The position numbers and the translations under genes are program-made. A stretch of DNA of 64,000 bases from positions 930,001 to 994,000 of the forward strand of contig NZ_CP097636.1 in assembly GCF_023573145.1 (NCBI RefSeq), in the 5' to 3' direction. The notes under the pieces were generated by a model, which was not told the origin of the DNA, did not search any database, and saw nothing but the letters and a program-made list of their open reading frames with translations. This document shows, in pieces, positions 19,276-27,479 of the stretch. Source of the DNA: Aquincola tertiaricarbonis. Its GTDB lineage: Bacteria; Pseudomonadota; Gammaproteobacteria; Burkholderiales; Burkholderiaceae_C. The first letter of the stretch is position 1; each line of letters starts with the position of its first letter.

Positions 19276-20799
19276 ATGTGTGGCATCGTCGGCGTCATCT
19301 CGCATGCGCCCGTCAACCAATTGATCTACGACGCGCTGCTGCTGCTGCAGCACCGCGGCCAGGACGCCGCCGGCATCGTCACGATGCAGGGCACCAAGTG
19401 CTTCATGCACAAGGCGCGCGGCATGGTGCGCGACGTCTTCCGCACCCGCAACATGCGCGGCCTGCCGGGCGACGTGGGCCTGGGCCAGGTGCGCTACCCC
19501 ACCGCCGGCAACGCCTACAGCGAAGAAGAGGCGCAGCCCTTCTACGTCAACGCGCCCTTCGGCATCGTGCTGGTGCACAACGGCAACCTCACCAACGCGC
19601 TGGCGCTCAAGCAGGAGCTGGCGGACGTCGATCGCCGCCACATCAACACCGAGAGCGACACCGAGGTGCTGATCAACGTGCTGGCGCACGAACTGGCCCG
19701 CGCCGCGCGTGACAAGACGCTGAACCCCGAAGTCATCTTCGAGGCGGTGGCCGCGGTGCACAAGCGCATCAAGGGCTCGTACGCGGTGGTGGCGTTGATC
19801 GCCGGCTACGGCCTGCTGGCCTTCCGCGATCCGTTCGGCATCCGCCCGCTGGTGTACGGCGAGGCCGTCACCCCCGAGGGCCGCACCGTGATGGTGGGCA
19901 GCGAAACCGTGGCCATCGAAGGCACCGGCCATGCCGTCACCCGCGACGTGGCGCCGGGCGAGGCGATCTTCATCGACCTCGAAGGCACCGTGCACAGCAA
20001 GCAGTGCGCCGAATCGCCCACGCTCAACCCCTGCATGTTCGAGTTCGTCTACCTGGCGCGGCCCGATTCCGTCATCGACGGCATCTCGGTCTACCAGGCG
20101 CGGCTGAACATGGGTGAGACGCTGGCCCAGCGCGTCATCTCCACGATGCCGCCGAACGAGATCGACGTGGTGATCCCCATCCCCGAGTCGAGCCGGCCTT
20201 CGGCCATGCAGCTGGCGCAGAAGCTGGGCAAGCCCTACCGCGAAGGCTTCGTCAAGAACCGCTACGTGGGCCGCACCTTCATCATGCCGGGGCAGGGCGT
20301 GCGCAAGAAGAGCGTGCGCCAGAAGCTCAACGCCATCGGCGTGGAGTTCAAGGGCCGCAACGTGCTGCTGGTGGACGACTCCATCGTGCGCGGCAACACC
20401 AGCAAGGAAATCGTGCAGATGGCCCGCGAAGCCGGTGCCCGCAAGGTGTACCTGGCCTCGGCCGCGCCGCCGGTGCGCTTCCCGAACGTGTACGGCATCG
20501 ACATGCCCACGCGTGAGGAGCTGATCGCCCACGACCGCACCATCGAAGAGGTGCGCGAGTACATCGGCGCCGACGCGCTGATCTACCAGGACGTGGACGC
20601 GATGAAGCGCGTGGTGCGCACGCTCAACGAAAGCATCAACACCTTCGAGGCTTCCTGCTTCGACGGTCAGTACATCACCGGCGAAGTCTCGGCCGCCGAC
20701 TTCAGCGCGATGGAGCAGCAGCGCCGCTCGCAGGGCGGCGACGAGGAAGAAGCCAACCGCAGCCGCCTGGCCCTGCAGAGCGCCACCGAGCAGGCCTGA
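19276..20799 (+). CDS. purF: Amidophosphoribosyltransferase
   Basis: A 507-residue enzyme of the first committed purine step, replacing the pyrophosphate of PRPP with an amine from glutamine. The N-terminal nucleophile is C2 in MCGIVGVISH, exposed after Met removal. The type II phosphoribosyltransferase domain has the PRPP loop VLLVDDSIVRGNTSKEIV at about residues 364-381. Preceded by GAAGGAAAC as ribosome site. Confidence 0.97.
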   Translation: MCGIVGVISHAPVNQLIYDALLLLQHRGQDAAGIVTMQGTKCFMHKARGMVRDVFRTRNMRGLPGDVGLGQVRYPTAGNAYSEEEAQPFYVNAPFGIVLVHNGNLTNALALKQELADVDRRHINTESDTEVLINVLAHELARAARDKTLNPEVIFEAVAAVHKRIKGSYAVVALIAGYGLLAFRDPFGIRPLVYGEAVTPEGRTVMVGSETVAIEGTGHAVTRDVAPGEAIFIDLEGTVHSKQCAESPTLNPCMFEFVYLARPDSVIDGISVYQARLNMGETLAQRVISTMPPNEIDVVIPIPESSRPSAMQLAQKLGKPYREGFVKNRYVGRTFIMPGQGVRKKSVRQKLNAIGVEFKGRNVLLVDDSIVRGNTSKEIVQMAREAGARKVYLASAAPPVRFPNVYGIDMPTREELIAHDRTIEEVREYIGADALIYQDVDAMKRVVRTLNESINTFEASCFDGQYITGEVSAADFSAMEQQRRSQGGDEEEANRSRLALQSATEQA

Positions 20800-20811
20800 G
20801 ACCGCATCCGC

Positions 20812-22206
20812 ATGAAAAAACCCGTTCGCACCCGCATCGCGCCGTCGCCCACCGGCTTTCTGCACCTGGGCACCGCGCGCACCGCGCTGTTCTCCTGGGC
20901 CTATGCCCGCCACTACGGTGGCGAGTTCGTGCTGCGCATCGAGGACACCGACGTCGCCCGCTCTACCCAGGACTCGGTCGACCAGATCCTGCAGGCCATG
21001 CGCTGGTTGGGGCTGGACTACGACGAAGGCCCGATCTACCAGATGCGCCGGCTGGACCGCTACCGCGAGGTGATAGCTCAGATGCTGGCCGCCGGTACCG
21101 CCTACCGCTGCTACGCCACGCCGGCCGAGCTGGACGAGATGCGCGAAGCCCAGCGCGCCCGCGGCGAGAAAACCCACTACGACCGCCGCTGGCGGCCCGA
21201 GCCGGGCAAGGTGCTGCCGCCGCCGCCCGAGGGCGTGGCGCCGGCCATCCGCTTTGCCAACCCGGTGGACGGCGTGGTGACCTGGGACGATCTGGTCAAG
21301 GGCCCCATCAGCATCGCCAACCGCGAGATCGACGACCTGATCATCGTGCGGCCCGACGGTGTGCCCACCTACAATTTCGCGGTGGTGGTGGACGACTGGG
21401 ACATGAACATCACCCATGTGTTCCGGGGTGACGAGCACGTCAACAACACGCCCTGGCAGATCAACATCTTCAACGCGCTGGGCGCGCCGCTGCCGCTGTT
21501 CGGCCATGTGCCGGTCATCCTGGGCGACGACGGGCAGAAGCTGTCCAAGCGCCGTGGCGCCGTCAGCGTGACGGCGTACGAGGAGGGCGGCTACCTGCCC
21601 GAGGCGATGCTGAACTACCTGGCGCGCCTGGGCTGGAGCCATGGCGACGACGAGCTGTTCTCGCGCCGTGAACTGGTGGAGTGGTTCGACGGCGAACACC
21701 TGTCCAAGAGCCCCGCGCAATGGGACCCGGCCAAGCTGAGCTGGGTCAATGCCCACTACATCAAGCAGGCCGACAACGAGCGCCTGGGCGCGCTGGCTGC
21801 GGTGCAACTGGGCAAGCGCGGCATCGAGGCGCCCAACGACGCGCTGATGCAGCGGCGCGTGGCGCTGCTGAAGGACCGCTGCGCCACCACGGTGGAGCTG
21901 GCCGACTGGCTGGCGATGTACTTCACCGAGCCCACCCCCAGCGAGGCGGACGCCGCCCAGCTCACCGACGCCATCAAGCCGGTGCTCAAGGCGCTGGCCG
22001 ATGCCTTCGAGGCGCTGCCCACCTGGGACAAGGCCGCCATCGGCGCTGCCTTCAAGCAGGTGCTGCACGCCCATGGCCTGAAGATGCCCCAGCTGGCGAT
22101 GCCGGTGCGCGTGGCCGTGTGCGGCCGCGCCCAGACGCCGTCGGTCGATGCGGTACTTGAGCTGTTTACTAGGTCAATCGTGTTGAAGCGCTTGCGCGAT
22201 CTTTAA
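20812..22206 (+). CDS. gltX: Glutamyl-tRNA synthetase
   Basis: A 464-residue class I aminoacyl-tRNA synthetase. The HIGH-type motif is FLHLG (residues 16-20) in [18 protein letters not shown]. The KMSKS-type motif is KLSKR at 243-247. The C-terminal helical anticodon-binding domain is present at normal length. It lies 12 bases after purF. A promoter for the tRNA block is embedded in its last codons, and two of those tRNAs are its own substrate, tRNA-Glu. Confidence 0.97.
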   Translation: MKKPVRTRIAPSPTGFLHLGTARTALFSWAYARHYGGEFVLRIEDTDVARSTQDSVDQILQAMRWLGLDYDEGPIYQMRRLDRYREVIAQMLAAGTAYRCYATPAELDEMREAQRARGEKTHYDRRWRPEPGKVLPPPPEGVAPAIRFANPVDGVVTWDDLVKGPISIANREIDDLIIVRPDGVPTYNFAVVVDDWDMNITHVFRGDEHVNNTPWQINIFNALGAPLPLFGHVPVILGDDGQKLSKRRGAVSVTAYEEGGYLPEAMLNYLARLGWSHGDDELFSRRELVEWFDGEHLSKSPAQWDPAKLSWVNAHYIKQADNERLGALAAVQLGKRGIEAPNDALMQRRVALLKDRCATTVELADWLAMYFTEPTPSEADAAQLTDAIKPVLKALADAFEALPTWDKAAIGAAFKQVLHAHGLKMPQLAMPVRVAVCGRAQTPSVDAVLELFTRSIVLKRLRDL

Positions 22207-22221
22207 AGATCCCTCTATACT
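22192..22221 (+). promoter_or_regulatory. Likely promoter of the tRNA block
   Basis: TTGCGC at 22192-22197 and TATACT at 22216-22221 are separated by 18 bases. The -10 box is strong and is the only AT-rich stretch near. It overlaps the gltX stop and lies about 68 bases upstream of tRNA-Ala. Confidence 0.7.
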
Positions 22222-22288
22222 CATGTTCTCGCTTGAACACGCAGCAACTTTCAAGACGAACCGCACAAAATGCGGTACGGCACTTAAG

Positions 22289-22364
<76 letters not shown>

Positions 22365-22395
22365 AGTAAGCGTGTTCAAGAGGTACGAAGAACAA

Positions 22396-22471
22396 GTCCC
22401 CTTCGTCTAGAGGCCTAGGACACCACCCTTTCACGGTGATTACAGGGGTTCGAATCCCCTAGGGGACGCCA
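22396..22471 (+). tRNA. tRNA-Glu (anticodon TTC), copy 1
   Basis: A 76-base cloverleaf with encoded CCA: GTCCCCT/AGGGGAC acceptor, anticodon loop CTTTCAC, T-arm GGTTCGAATCC. The anticodon stem has a C-A mismatch at its outer pair. It differs from copy 2 at one D-loop base (GGCCTAGGA against GGCCCAGGA). Confidence 0.96.
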
Positions 22472-22509
22472 AGTCAAGTGGCACTTGCGCAGCGATGCGG
22501 AAGCCGCAT

Positions 22510-22586
22510 GGAGTGGTAGTTCAGTTGGTTAGAATACCGGCCTGTCACGCCGGGGGTCGCGGGTTCGAGCCCCGTCCACTCCGCCA
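22510..22586 (+). tRNA. tRNA-Asp (anticodon GTC), copy 1
   Basis: A 77-base cloverleaf with encoded CCA: GGAGTGG/CCACTCC acceptor, anticodon loop CTGTCAC, T-arm GGTTCGAGCC. It differs from copy 2 at one D-loop base (TTGGTTAGA against TTGGTCAGA). Confidence 0.96.
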
Positions 22587-22618
22587 ACAACCAGCCTGCT
22601 CTGGCAGTCTGTTGAAAC

Positions 22619-22643
22619 CAGGGCACCTTCGGGTGCCCTGTTT
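22619..22643 (+). terminator. Hairpin with TTCG loop after tRNA-Asp copy 1
   Basis: CAGGGCACC and GGTGCCCTG form a 9-bp perfect stem around a TTCG tetraloop, followed by TTT. The short T-tract suggests partial termination, or a processing signal, because two more tRNAs follow. Confidence 0.75.
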
Positions 22644-22665
22644 CATTGAAGTGAAAGCTTTGCGA

Positions 22666-22741
22666 GTCCCCTTCGTCTAGAGGCCCAGGACACCACCCTT
22701 TCACGGTGATTACAGGGGTTCGAATCCCCTAGGGGACGCCA
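22666..22741 (+). tRNA. tRNA-Glu (anticodon TTC), copy 2
   Basis: Identical to copy 1 except for one D-loop base. It starts 22 bases after the TTCG hairpin and only 3 bases before tRNA-Asp copy 2. Confidence 0.96.
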
Positions 22742-22744
22742 CAT

Positions 22745-22821
22745 GGAGTGGTAGTTCAGTTGGTCAGAATACCGGCCTGTCACGCCGGGGGTCGCGGGTT
22801 CGAGCCCCGTCCACTCCGCCA
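22745..22821 (+). tRNA. tRNA-Asp (anticodon GTC), copy 2
   Basis: A 77-base cloverleaf with CCA, one D-loop base different from copy 1. Downstream sequence (GTTGAAATCAGGGCAC...) repeats what follows copy 1, so the duplication covers Glu, Asp and the trailing hairpin. Confidence 0.96.
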
Positions 22822-22854
22822 AACATGCGGTTCACGCGTTGAACTGTTGAAATC

Positions 22855-22882
22855 AGGGCACTCTCACCGGGTGCCCTTTTTT
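22855..22882 (+). terminator. Intrinsic terminator of the tRNA block
   Basis: AGGGCAC and GTGCCCT form a 7-bp stem with a 9-base loop, followed by TTTTTT. The long T-run makes this the effective end of the tRNA transcript. The LysR gene begins 14 bases further on. Confidence 0.9.
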
Positions 22883-22895
22883 CTTGGCTGGCCGC

Positions 22896-23828
22896 ATGCC
22901 CGACTACAACCTCGCCCGTTTCGACTTCGTGTCCATCCGCCTGGCGGTGGCCTGCGCCCGCACCGGCAGCCTGACCGAGGCGGCGCGCGAGTGCCACCTG
23001 GTGCTGCCCGCCGCCAGCCGCCGCCTGCGTGACCTGGAGCGCGCGCTGGGCACGCAGCTCTTCGACCGCCATTCGCGCGGCCTCACGCCCACCGCCCTGG
23101 GCCGTGCCTTCATGAAGCGCGGCATGGCCGTGCTGCAGGAGCTGGACAACCTGATGCTGGAGCTGGCCGATGCCGGGCAGGGCGTGGTGCGCCATGTGCA
23201 CCTGCATGCCAGCACCGCGGCCATCACCCAGTTTCTGCCGCCGCTGCTGGCCGGTTATGCCCAATTGCGGCCCGAGGTGCAGGTGGACGTGGAGGAGCAG
23301 GTCTCCGGCCAGGTGGTGGCCGCGGTGCGCGAAGGGCGCGCCGACCTGGGGGTGTTCGTGGCCGGGCCCGACCTGCGCGGCCTGGAGGTGCGTGACTTCC
23401 GTGCCGACGAGCTGGTGCTCATCCTGCCCGCCGGCCACCGGCTGGCCGGGCGCAGCGCTGTGGCCTTCGTCGACACGCTGGACGAGCCCTGGATCAGCCT
23501 GAATGCCGGCGCCGCCATGCTGCAAGCCCAGCAGCAGGCGGCGATGGCCGCGGGCCGCAGCCTCAAGCTGCGCATGCAGGTGCGCAGCTTCGATGCGGTG
23601 GGCCACATGGTGGCCTCGGGCCTGGGCATCGCAGCGCTGCCCAAGGCGGCGGCGCTGCCCTTCGTGCGGGCCATGCAGCTGCGCTGGCGGCCGTTGGCCG
23701 ATGCCTGGGCACGCCGCCAGCTGCTGGTGGCGGTGCGGCCGGAAGCCGACGCCACGGTGCTGGCCCTGCGGGATTACCTGCTGCCGGTTTCGCGAAACGC
23801 TAAGTCAGGCCGAACCAGAATCGAATAG
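22896..23828 (+). CDS. LysR-family transcriptional regulator
   Basis: A 310-residue regulator with the helix-turn-helix at residues 8-65 (SIRLAVACARTGSLTEAARECH...ASRRLRDLERALGTQLFDRHSRG) and an effector domain to about residue 300. I use ATG 22896; the frame also opens with TTG 22884 inside the terminator T-run, which is less likely. It is followed in the same direction by a CoA-transferase and an acyl-CoA lyase gene and is the natural candidate to control them. It is a divergent paralogue of the regulator at 3775-4716, with which it shares a similar effector-domain ending. Confidence 0.9.
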   Translation: MPDYNLARFDFVSIRLAVACARTGSLTEAARECHLVLPAASRRLRDLERALGTQLFDRHSRGLTPTALGRAFMKRGMAVLQELDNLMLELADAGQGVVRHVHLHASTAAITQFLPPLLAGYAQLRPEVQVDVEEQVSGQVVAAVREGRADLGVFVAGPDLRGLEVRDFRADELVLILPAGHRLAGRSAVAFVDTLDEPWISLNAGAAMLQAQQQAAMAAGRSLKLRMQVRSFDAVGHMVASGLGIAALPKAAALPFVRAMQLRWRPLADAWARRQLLVAVRPEADATVLALRDYLLPVSRNAKSGRTRIE

Positions 23829-23861
23829 ACGCCACCGGGCCTGCGGCGGGACACTGGCCGC

Positions 23862-25079
23862 ATGGCATCCACCCCCCCGCAAGCACAAGCCCCGGCCGCG
23901 TTGGCCGGCCTCAAGGTCCTGGAGCTGGGCCAGCTCATCGCCGGTCCGTTCGCGGCCAAGACGCTGGCCGACTTCGGCGCCGAGGTCATCAAGATCGAGC
24001 CGCCCGGCGCCGGCGATCCGCTGCGCAAATGGCGGCTGCTGAAGGACGGCAACTCGGTGTGGTGGCAGGTGCAGTCGCGCAACAAGCGCTCGCTGGCGCT
24101 GGACCTGCGCAAGCCCGAAGGCCAGGACGTGGTGCGCCGGCTGGCGGCCGAGGCCGACGTGCTGATCGAGAACTTCCGCCCCGGCGCGATGGAAGGCTGG
24201 GGCCTGGGCCCCGACGCGCTGCTGGCGGCCAACCCGCGGCTGATCATGCTGCGCATCAGCGGCTACGGCCAGACCGGCCCCTACCGCGACCGCCCCGGTT
24301 TCGGCGTGGTGGCCGAAGCCATGGGCGGCCTGCGCCACCTGACGGCCGAGCCCGGCCGCGTGCCGGTGCGGGTGGGCGTGAGCATCGGCGACACGCTGGC
24401 CGCGTTGCACGGCGTCATCGGCATCCTGCTGGCGCTGCAGCACCGCCATGCCACCGGCCAGGGCCAGGTGATCGACGTGGCCTTGTACGAGGCCGTTTTC
24501 AACTGCATGGAAAGCCTGCTGCCCGAGTACAGCGCCTTTGGTGCGGTGCGCGGGCCGGCGGGCAGTGCGCTGCCGGGCATCGCGCCCAGCAACGCCTACC
24601 GCTGCAGCGACGGCGGCTACGCGCTGATCGCCGGCAATGGCGACAGCATCTTCCGCCGCCTGATGGCGCTCATCGGTCGCCAGGACCTGGCCGACGACCC
24701 CGCGCTGGCCGACAACGCCGGCCGTGTGCAGCGCGTGACCGAGATCGATGACGCCATCGGCGCCTGGACCGCCCGCCTGACGGTGGACGAGGTGCTGGAA
24801 CAGCTCAACGGCGCGGCGGTGCCGGCCGGCCGCATCTACACCGTGGCCGACATCGCCGCCGATCCGCATTACCGCGCCCGCGGCATGCTGGACGAGGTGG
24901 AGATGGCCGACGGCAGCCGGCTGGCGGTGCCGGGCATCGTGCCCAAGCTGTCGGCCACGCCGGGCCGGCACCGCCGGCCGGCCCCCACGCTGGGCCAGGA
25001 CTCGGACGGCGTGCTGCGCGAGATCGGCCTGACCGAAGCGCAGATCCAGGCGCTGCGCGAACGCGGCATCGTGAACTGA
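23862..25079 (+). CDS. CaiB/BaiF (family III) CoA-transferase
   Basis: A 405-residue protein. The N-terminal LKVLELGQLIAGPFAAKTLADFGAEVIKIEPPGAGDPLR, then NKRSLALDLRKPEGQDVVRRL, ADVLIENFRPGAMEGWGLG and ISGYGQTGPYRDRPGFG are the standard family III blocks. Such enzymes move CoA between carboxylates through an aspartyl-CoA link. The gene is followed 30 bases later by an HMG-CoA-lyase-like gene, so the likely job is to activate a branched hydroxy-dicarboxylate (for example 3-hydroxy-3-methylglutarate or citramalate) for cleavage. The exact substrate is not determined by the sequence. Confidence 0.92.
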   Translation: MASTPPQAQAPAALAGLKVLELGQLIAGPFAAKTLADFGAEVIKIEPPGAGDPLRKWRLLKDGNSVWWQVQSRNKRSLALDLRKPEGQDVVRRLAAEADVLIENFRPGAMEGWGLGPDALLAANPRLIMLRISGYGQTGPYRDRPGFGVVAEAMGGLRHLTAEPGRVPVRVGVSIGDTLAALHGVIGILLALQHRHATGQGQVIDVALYEAVFNCMESLLPEYSAFGAVRGPAGSALPGIAPSNAYRCSDGGYALIAGNGDSIFRRLMALIGRQDLADDPALADNAGRVQRVTEIDDAIGAWTARLTVDEVLEQLNGAAVPAGRIYTVADIAADPHYRARGMLDEVEMADGSRLAVPGIVPKLSATPGRHRRPAPTLGQDSDGVLREIGLTEAQIQALRERGIVN

Positions 25080-25109
25080 AGCCCCGACGCACCCACCCCA
25101 GGAGACCCG

Positions 25110-26048
25110 ATGCAACGCATCCATTTCAACGAGGTCGTCACCCGCGACGGCTTCCAGAACGAGCCGGCCTTCGTGCCCACCGACGACAAGGTGGCGCTGA
25201 TCGATGAGCTGAGCGCCTGCGGCTACGCCAAGATCGAGGTGACCTCTTTCACCTCGGCCAAGGCCATCCCGATGCTGCGCGACGCGGAGGAGGTGATGGG
25301 CCGCATCCGCCGCGTGCCGGGCTTGGAGACCACGGTGCTGGTGCCCAACGTGCGCGGTGCCGAGCGGGCGCTGGAGTGCCGGGCCGACGAGCTGAACCTG
25401 GTCATGTCCACCTCCGAGACGCACAACCTGGCCAACCTGCGCATGCCGCGCGAGCACAGCTTCGGCGGCCTGCGGGAGGTGGTGCAGATGGCCCATGGCC
25501 GCGTGGCGGTGAACGTCTCGCTCTCTTGCTGCTTCGGCTGCCCGATGGAAGGCGACGTGCCCGAAGCCGAGGTGCTGCGCTGGGCCGACCGCTTCGCCGA
25601 GCTGGGCGTGCGCGGCCTGACCATCTGCGACACCACCGGCATGGCGCACCCCGGCCAGGTGCGGCAGATGGCGCGCACGCTGCGCCAGCGCTACCCGGGG
25701 CTGCAGATGACCTTGCACTTCCACAACACGCGGGGCATGGGCTTGGCCAACCTGCTGGCGGCGGTGGAAGAGGGCATCACCCGCTTCGACGGCTCCTTGG
25801 GCGGCCTGGGGGGCTGCCCGTATGCACCGGGTGCCACCGGCAACATCTGCAGCGAAGACGCCATCCACATGCTGCAGGCCCTGGGGCTGGACACCGGCAT
25901 CGACCTGCCGCGGCTGCTGGCCGCCGCGCGCCGGCTGCCCGACATCGTGGGCCATGACGTGCCGGGCCAGGTGGCCAAGGCCGGGCCCATTCAGCAACTG
26001 CACCCTGCACCGGCCTACGTGCAGGAACTTCGGGAGCGTTTTGCATGA
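25110..26048 (+). CDS. Hydroxymethylglutaryl-CoA lyase-like protein
   Basis: A 312-residue TIM-barrel protein of the HMGL family. It has VVTRDGFQNE (catalytic Arg/Asp), KIEVTSFTS, TLHFHNTRGMGLANL (metal-binding HxH) and GLGGCPYAPGATGNICSED, the HMG-CoA-lyase signature with its reactive Cys. These enzymes split HMG-CoA or a relative such as citramalyl-CoA into acetyl-CoA and a keto acid. Preceded by CAGGAGA as ribosome site. The last four bases (ATGA) overlap the next gene. With the CoA-transferase upstream this makes a two-step activate-and-cleave module. Confidence 0.9.
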   Translation: MQRIHFNEVVTRDGFQNEPAFVPTDDKVALIDELSACGYAKIEVTSFTSAKAIPMLRDAEEVMGRIRRVPGLETTVLVPNVRGAERALECRADELNLVMSTSETHNLANLRMPREHSFGGLREVVQMAHGRVAVNVSLSCCFGCPMEGDVPEAEVLRWADRFAELGVRGLTICDTTGMAHPGQVRQMARTLRQRYPGLQMTLHFHNTRGMGLANLLAAVEEGITRFDGSLGGLGGCPYAPGATGNICSEDAIHMLQALGLDTGIDLPRLLAAARRLPDIVGHDVPGQVAKAGPIQQLHPAPAYVQELRERFA

Positions 26049-26440
26049 TCGACCACCTCGACCACCTGGTGCTGACCACCGCGCGCCGCGAGGCCTGCGT
26101 GGACTTCTACACCCGCGTGCTGGGCATGCAGCTGGAGACCTTCGTCGGCGGCACGCCACCGGTCGAGCGGCAGGCGTTCAAGTTCGGCACGCAGAAGATC
26201 AACCTGCATGTGCAGGGCAGCGAGTTCGAGCCCAAGGCCCACCTGCCGGTGCCGGGCGCGCTGGACCTGTGCTTCATCGCCAGCATCCCGCTGGAAGCCG
26301 TGATCCAGCGCCTGCAGCAGCAGGGCTGGCCCATCGTGGAAGGCCCGGTGATGCGCACCGGGGCCACGCAGAAGATCCGCTCGGTCTACGTCCGCGACCC
26401 GGACTTCAACCTGATCGAGATCTCCGAGCTGGCGGGCTGA
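26045..26440 (+). CDS. VOC-family (glyoxalase/dioxygenase fold) protein
   Basis: A 131-residue protein starting MIDHLDHLVLTTARREACVDFYTRVLGM, with the paired beta-alpha-beta modules of the vicinal-oxygen-chelate fold and metal-ligand candidates H7 near the N-terminus and E near the C-terminus (PDFNLIEISE). It overlaps the lyase gene by ATGA, so it is translated with it. Family members include glyoxalase I, methylmalonyl-CoA epimerase and fosfomycin-resistance proteins. An epimerase or ring-cleavage role cannot be told apart here. Confidence 0.87.
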   Translation: MIDHLDHLVLTTARREACVDFYTRVLGMQLETFVGGTPPVERQAFKFGTQKINLHVQGSEFEPKAHLPVPGALDLCFIASIPLEAVIQRLQQQGWPIVEGPVMRTGATQKIRSVYVRDPDFNLIEISELAG

Positions 26441-26492
26441 GCCGCCGCCGACCCTGAACGCCGGGCCCGACCCGGCCCCCTGGAGACAACCC

Positions 26493-27464
26493 ATGAACCG
26501 TCGACATGCCGTGGCCCTGGCGGCCACGCTGGGCAGCGCTTGGCCTGCTGTTTTTGCACAAGGCCGTTACCCCGAGCGGCCGGTGACCCTGGTGGTGCCC
26601 AGCGCGCCCGGCGGCACCACCGACTTCACTGCCCGGCTGATCGCAGATGCGCTGACGCGCGGGCTGGGCCAGACGGTGATCGTCGACAACAAACCCGGCG
26701 GCGCGGGCAACATCGGCAACCAGTTCGTGGCCAAGGCCAAGCCCGACGGCTACACGCTGCTGGTGGCCTACAGCGGCTACCAGGTGGGCAACCCGCACTT
26801 GTTCGCCAAGGCGGGCTGGGACCCGATCAAGGACTTCACGCCGGTGGCAATGCTGACCCGCGCGCCCCAGGTGGTGGTGGTGCGGCCCACGCTGGGCGTG
26901 GCCAATCTCGGTGAGCTGGTGGCTTACGCCAAGGCACACCCGGGCAAGCTCAACTATGCGTCCTCGGGCAACGGCTCCATCCAGCACATCGCGGGCGAGC
27001 TGTTCAAGCAGCTCACCGGCACCTTCATCACCCACATCCCGTACCGCGGCGCAGGCCCGGCGGTGCAGGACCTGATGGGCGGGCAGGTGGACATGTTCAT
27101 CACCACGCCGGCTTCGGTGATCGGGCAGATCAAGGCCGGCAAGCTGCAGGCGCTGGCGGTGACCAGTGCCGGCCGCCTGGCGGCGCTGCCGCAGGTGCCC
27201 ACCACGGCCGAGGCCGGGGTCAACGGCTTCACGCTCGACTCCTGGTTTGCCTTGTATGCGCCCACCGGCACACCGCCCGAGGTGGTGCAGCAGCTCAACG
27301 CCGCGGTGGGCCGTGCGCTGGCCATGCCCGAGCTGCAGCGCAAGGCCGAGGAGGCCGGCACCACGGTGGAACAGATGACGCCTGCGCAGCTGGGCGAATT
27401 CACCCGCAAGGAATTGGCGTATTGGGGCCGTGTGATCAAGGCCTCCAACATCACCGCGGACTGA
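26493..27464 (+). CDS. Bug-family (TctC) periplasmic substrate-binding protein
   Basis: A 323-residue receptor with a signal peptide (MNRRHAVALAATLGSAWPAVFAQG) and the ligand-loop block YPERPVTLVVPSAPGGTTDFTAR. The conserved GYTLLVAYSGYQVGNPHLF and PYRGAGPAVQDLMGGQVDMF follow. A GGAGAC ribosome site precedes ATG 26493. It ends the apparent operon CoA-transferase-lyase-VOC-receptor and would supply the carboxylate substrate, although the membrane transporter (TctAB) is not encoded nearby. Confidence 0.9.
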   Translation: MNRRHAVALAATLGSAWPAVFAQGRYPERPVTLVVPSAPGGTTDFTARLIADALTRGLGQTVIVDNKPGGAGNIGNQFVAKAKPDGYTLLVAYSGYQVGNPHLFAKAGWDPIKDFTPVAMLTRAPQVVVVRPTLGVANLGELVAYAKAHPGKLNYASSGNGSIQHIAGELFKQLTGTFITHIPYRGAGPAVQDLMGGQVDMFITTPASVIGQIKAGKLQALAVTSAGRLAALPQVPTTAEAGVNGFTLDSWFALYAPTGTPPEVVQQLNAAVGRALAMPELQRKAEEAGTTVEQMTPAQLGEFTRKELAYWGRVIKASNITAD

Positions 27465-27479
27465 CGCAGGAAGGCCCCG

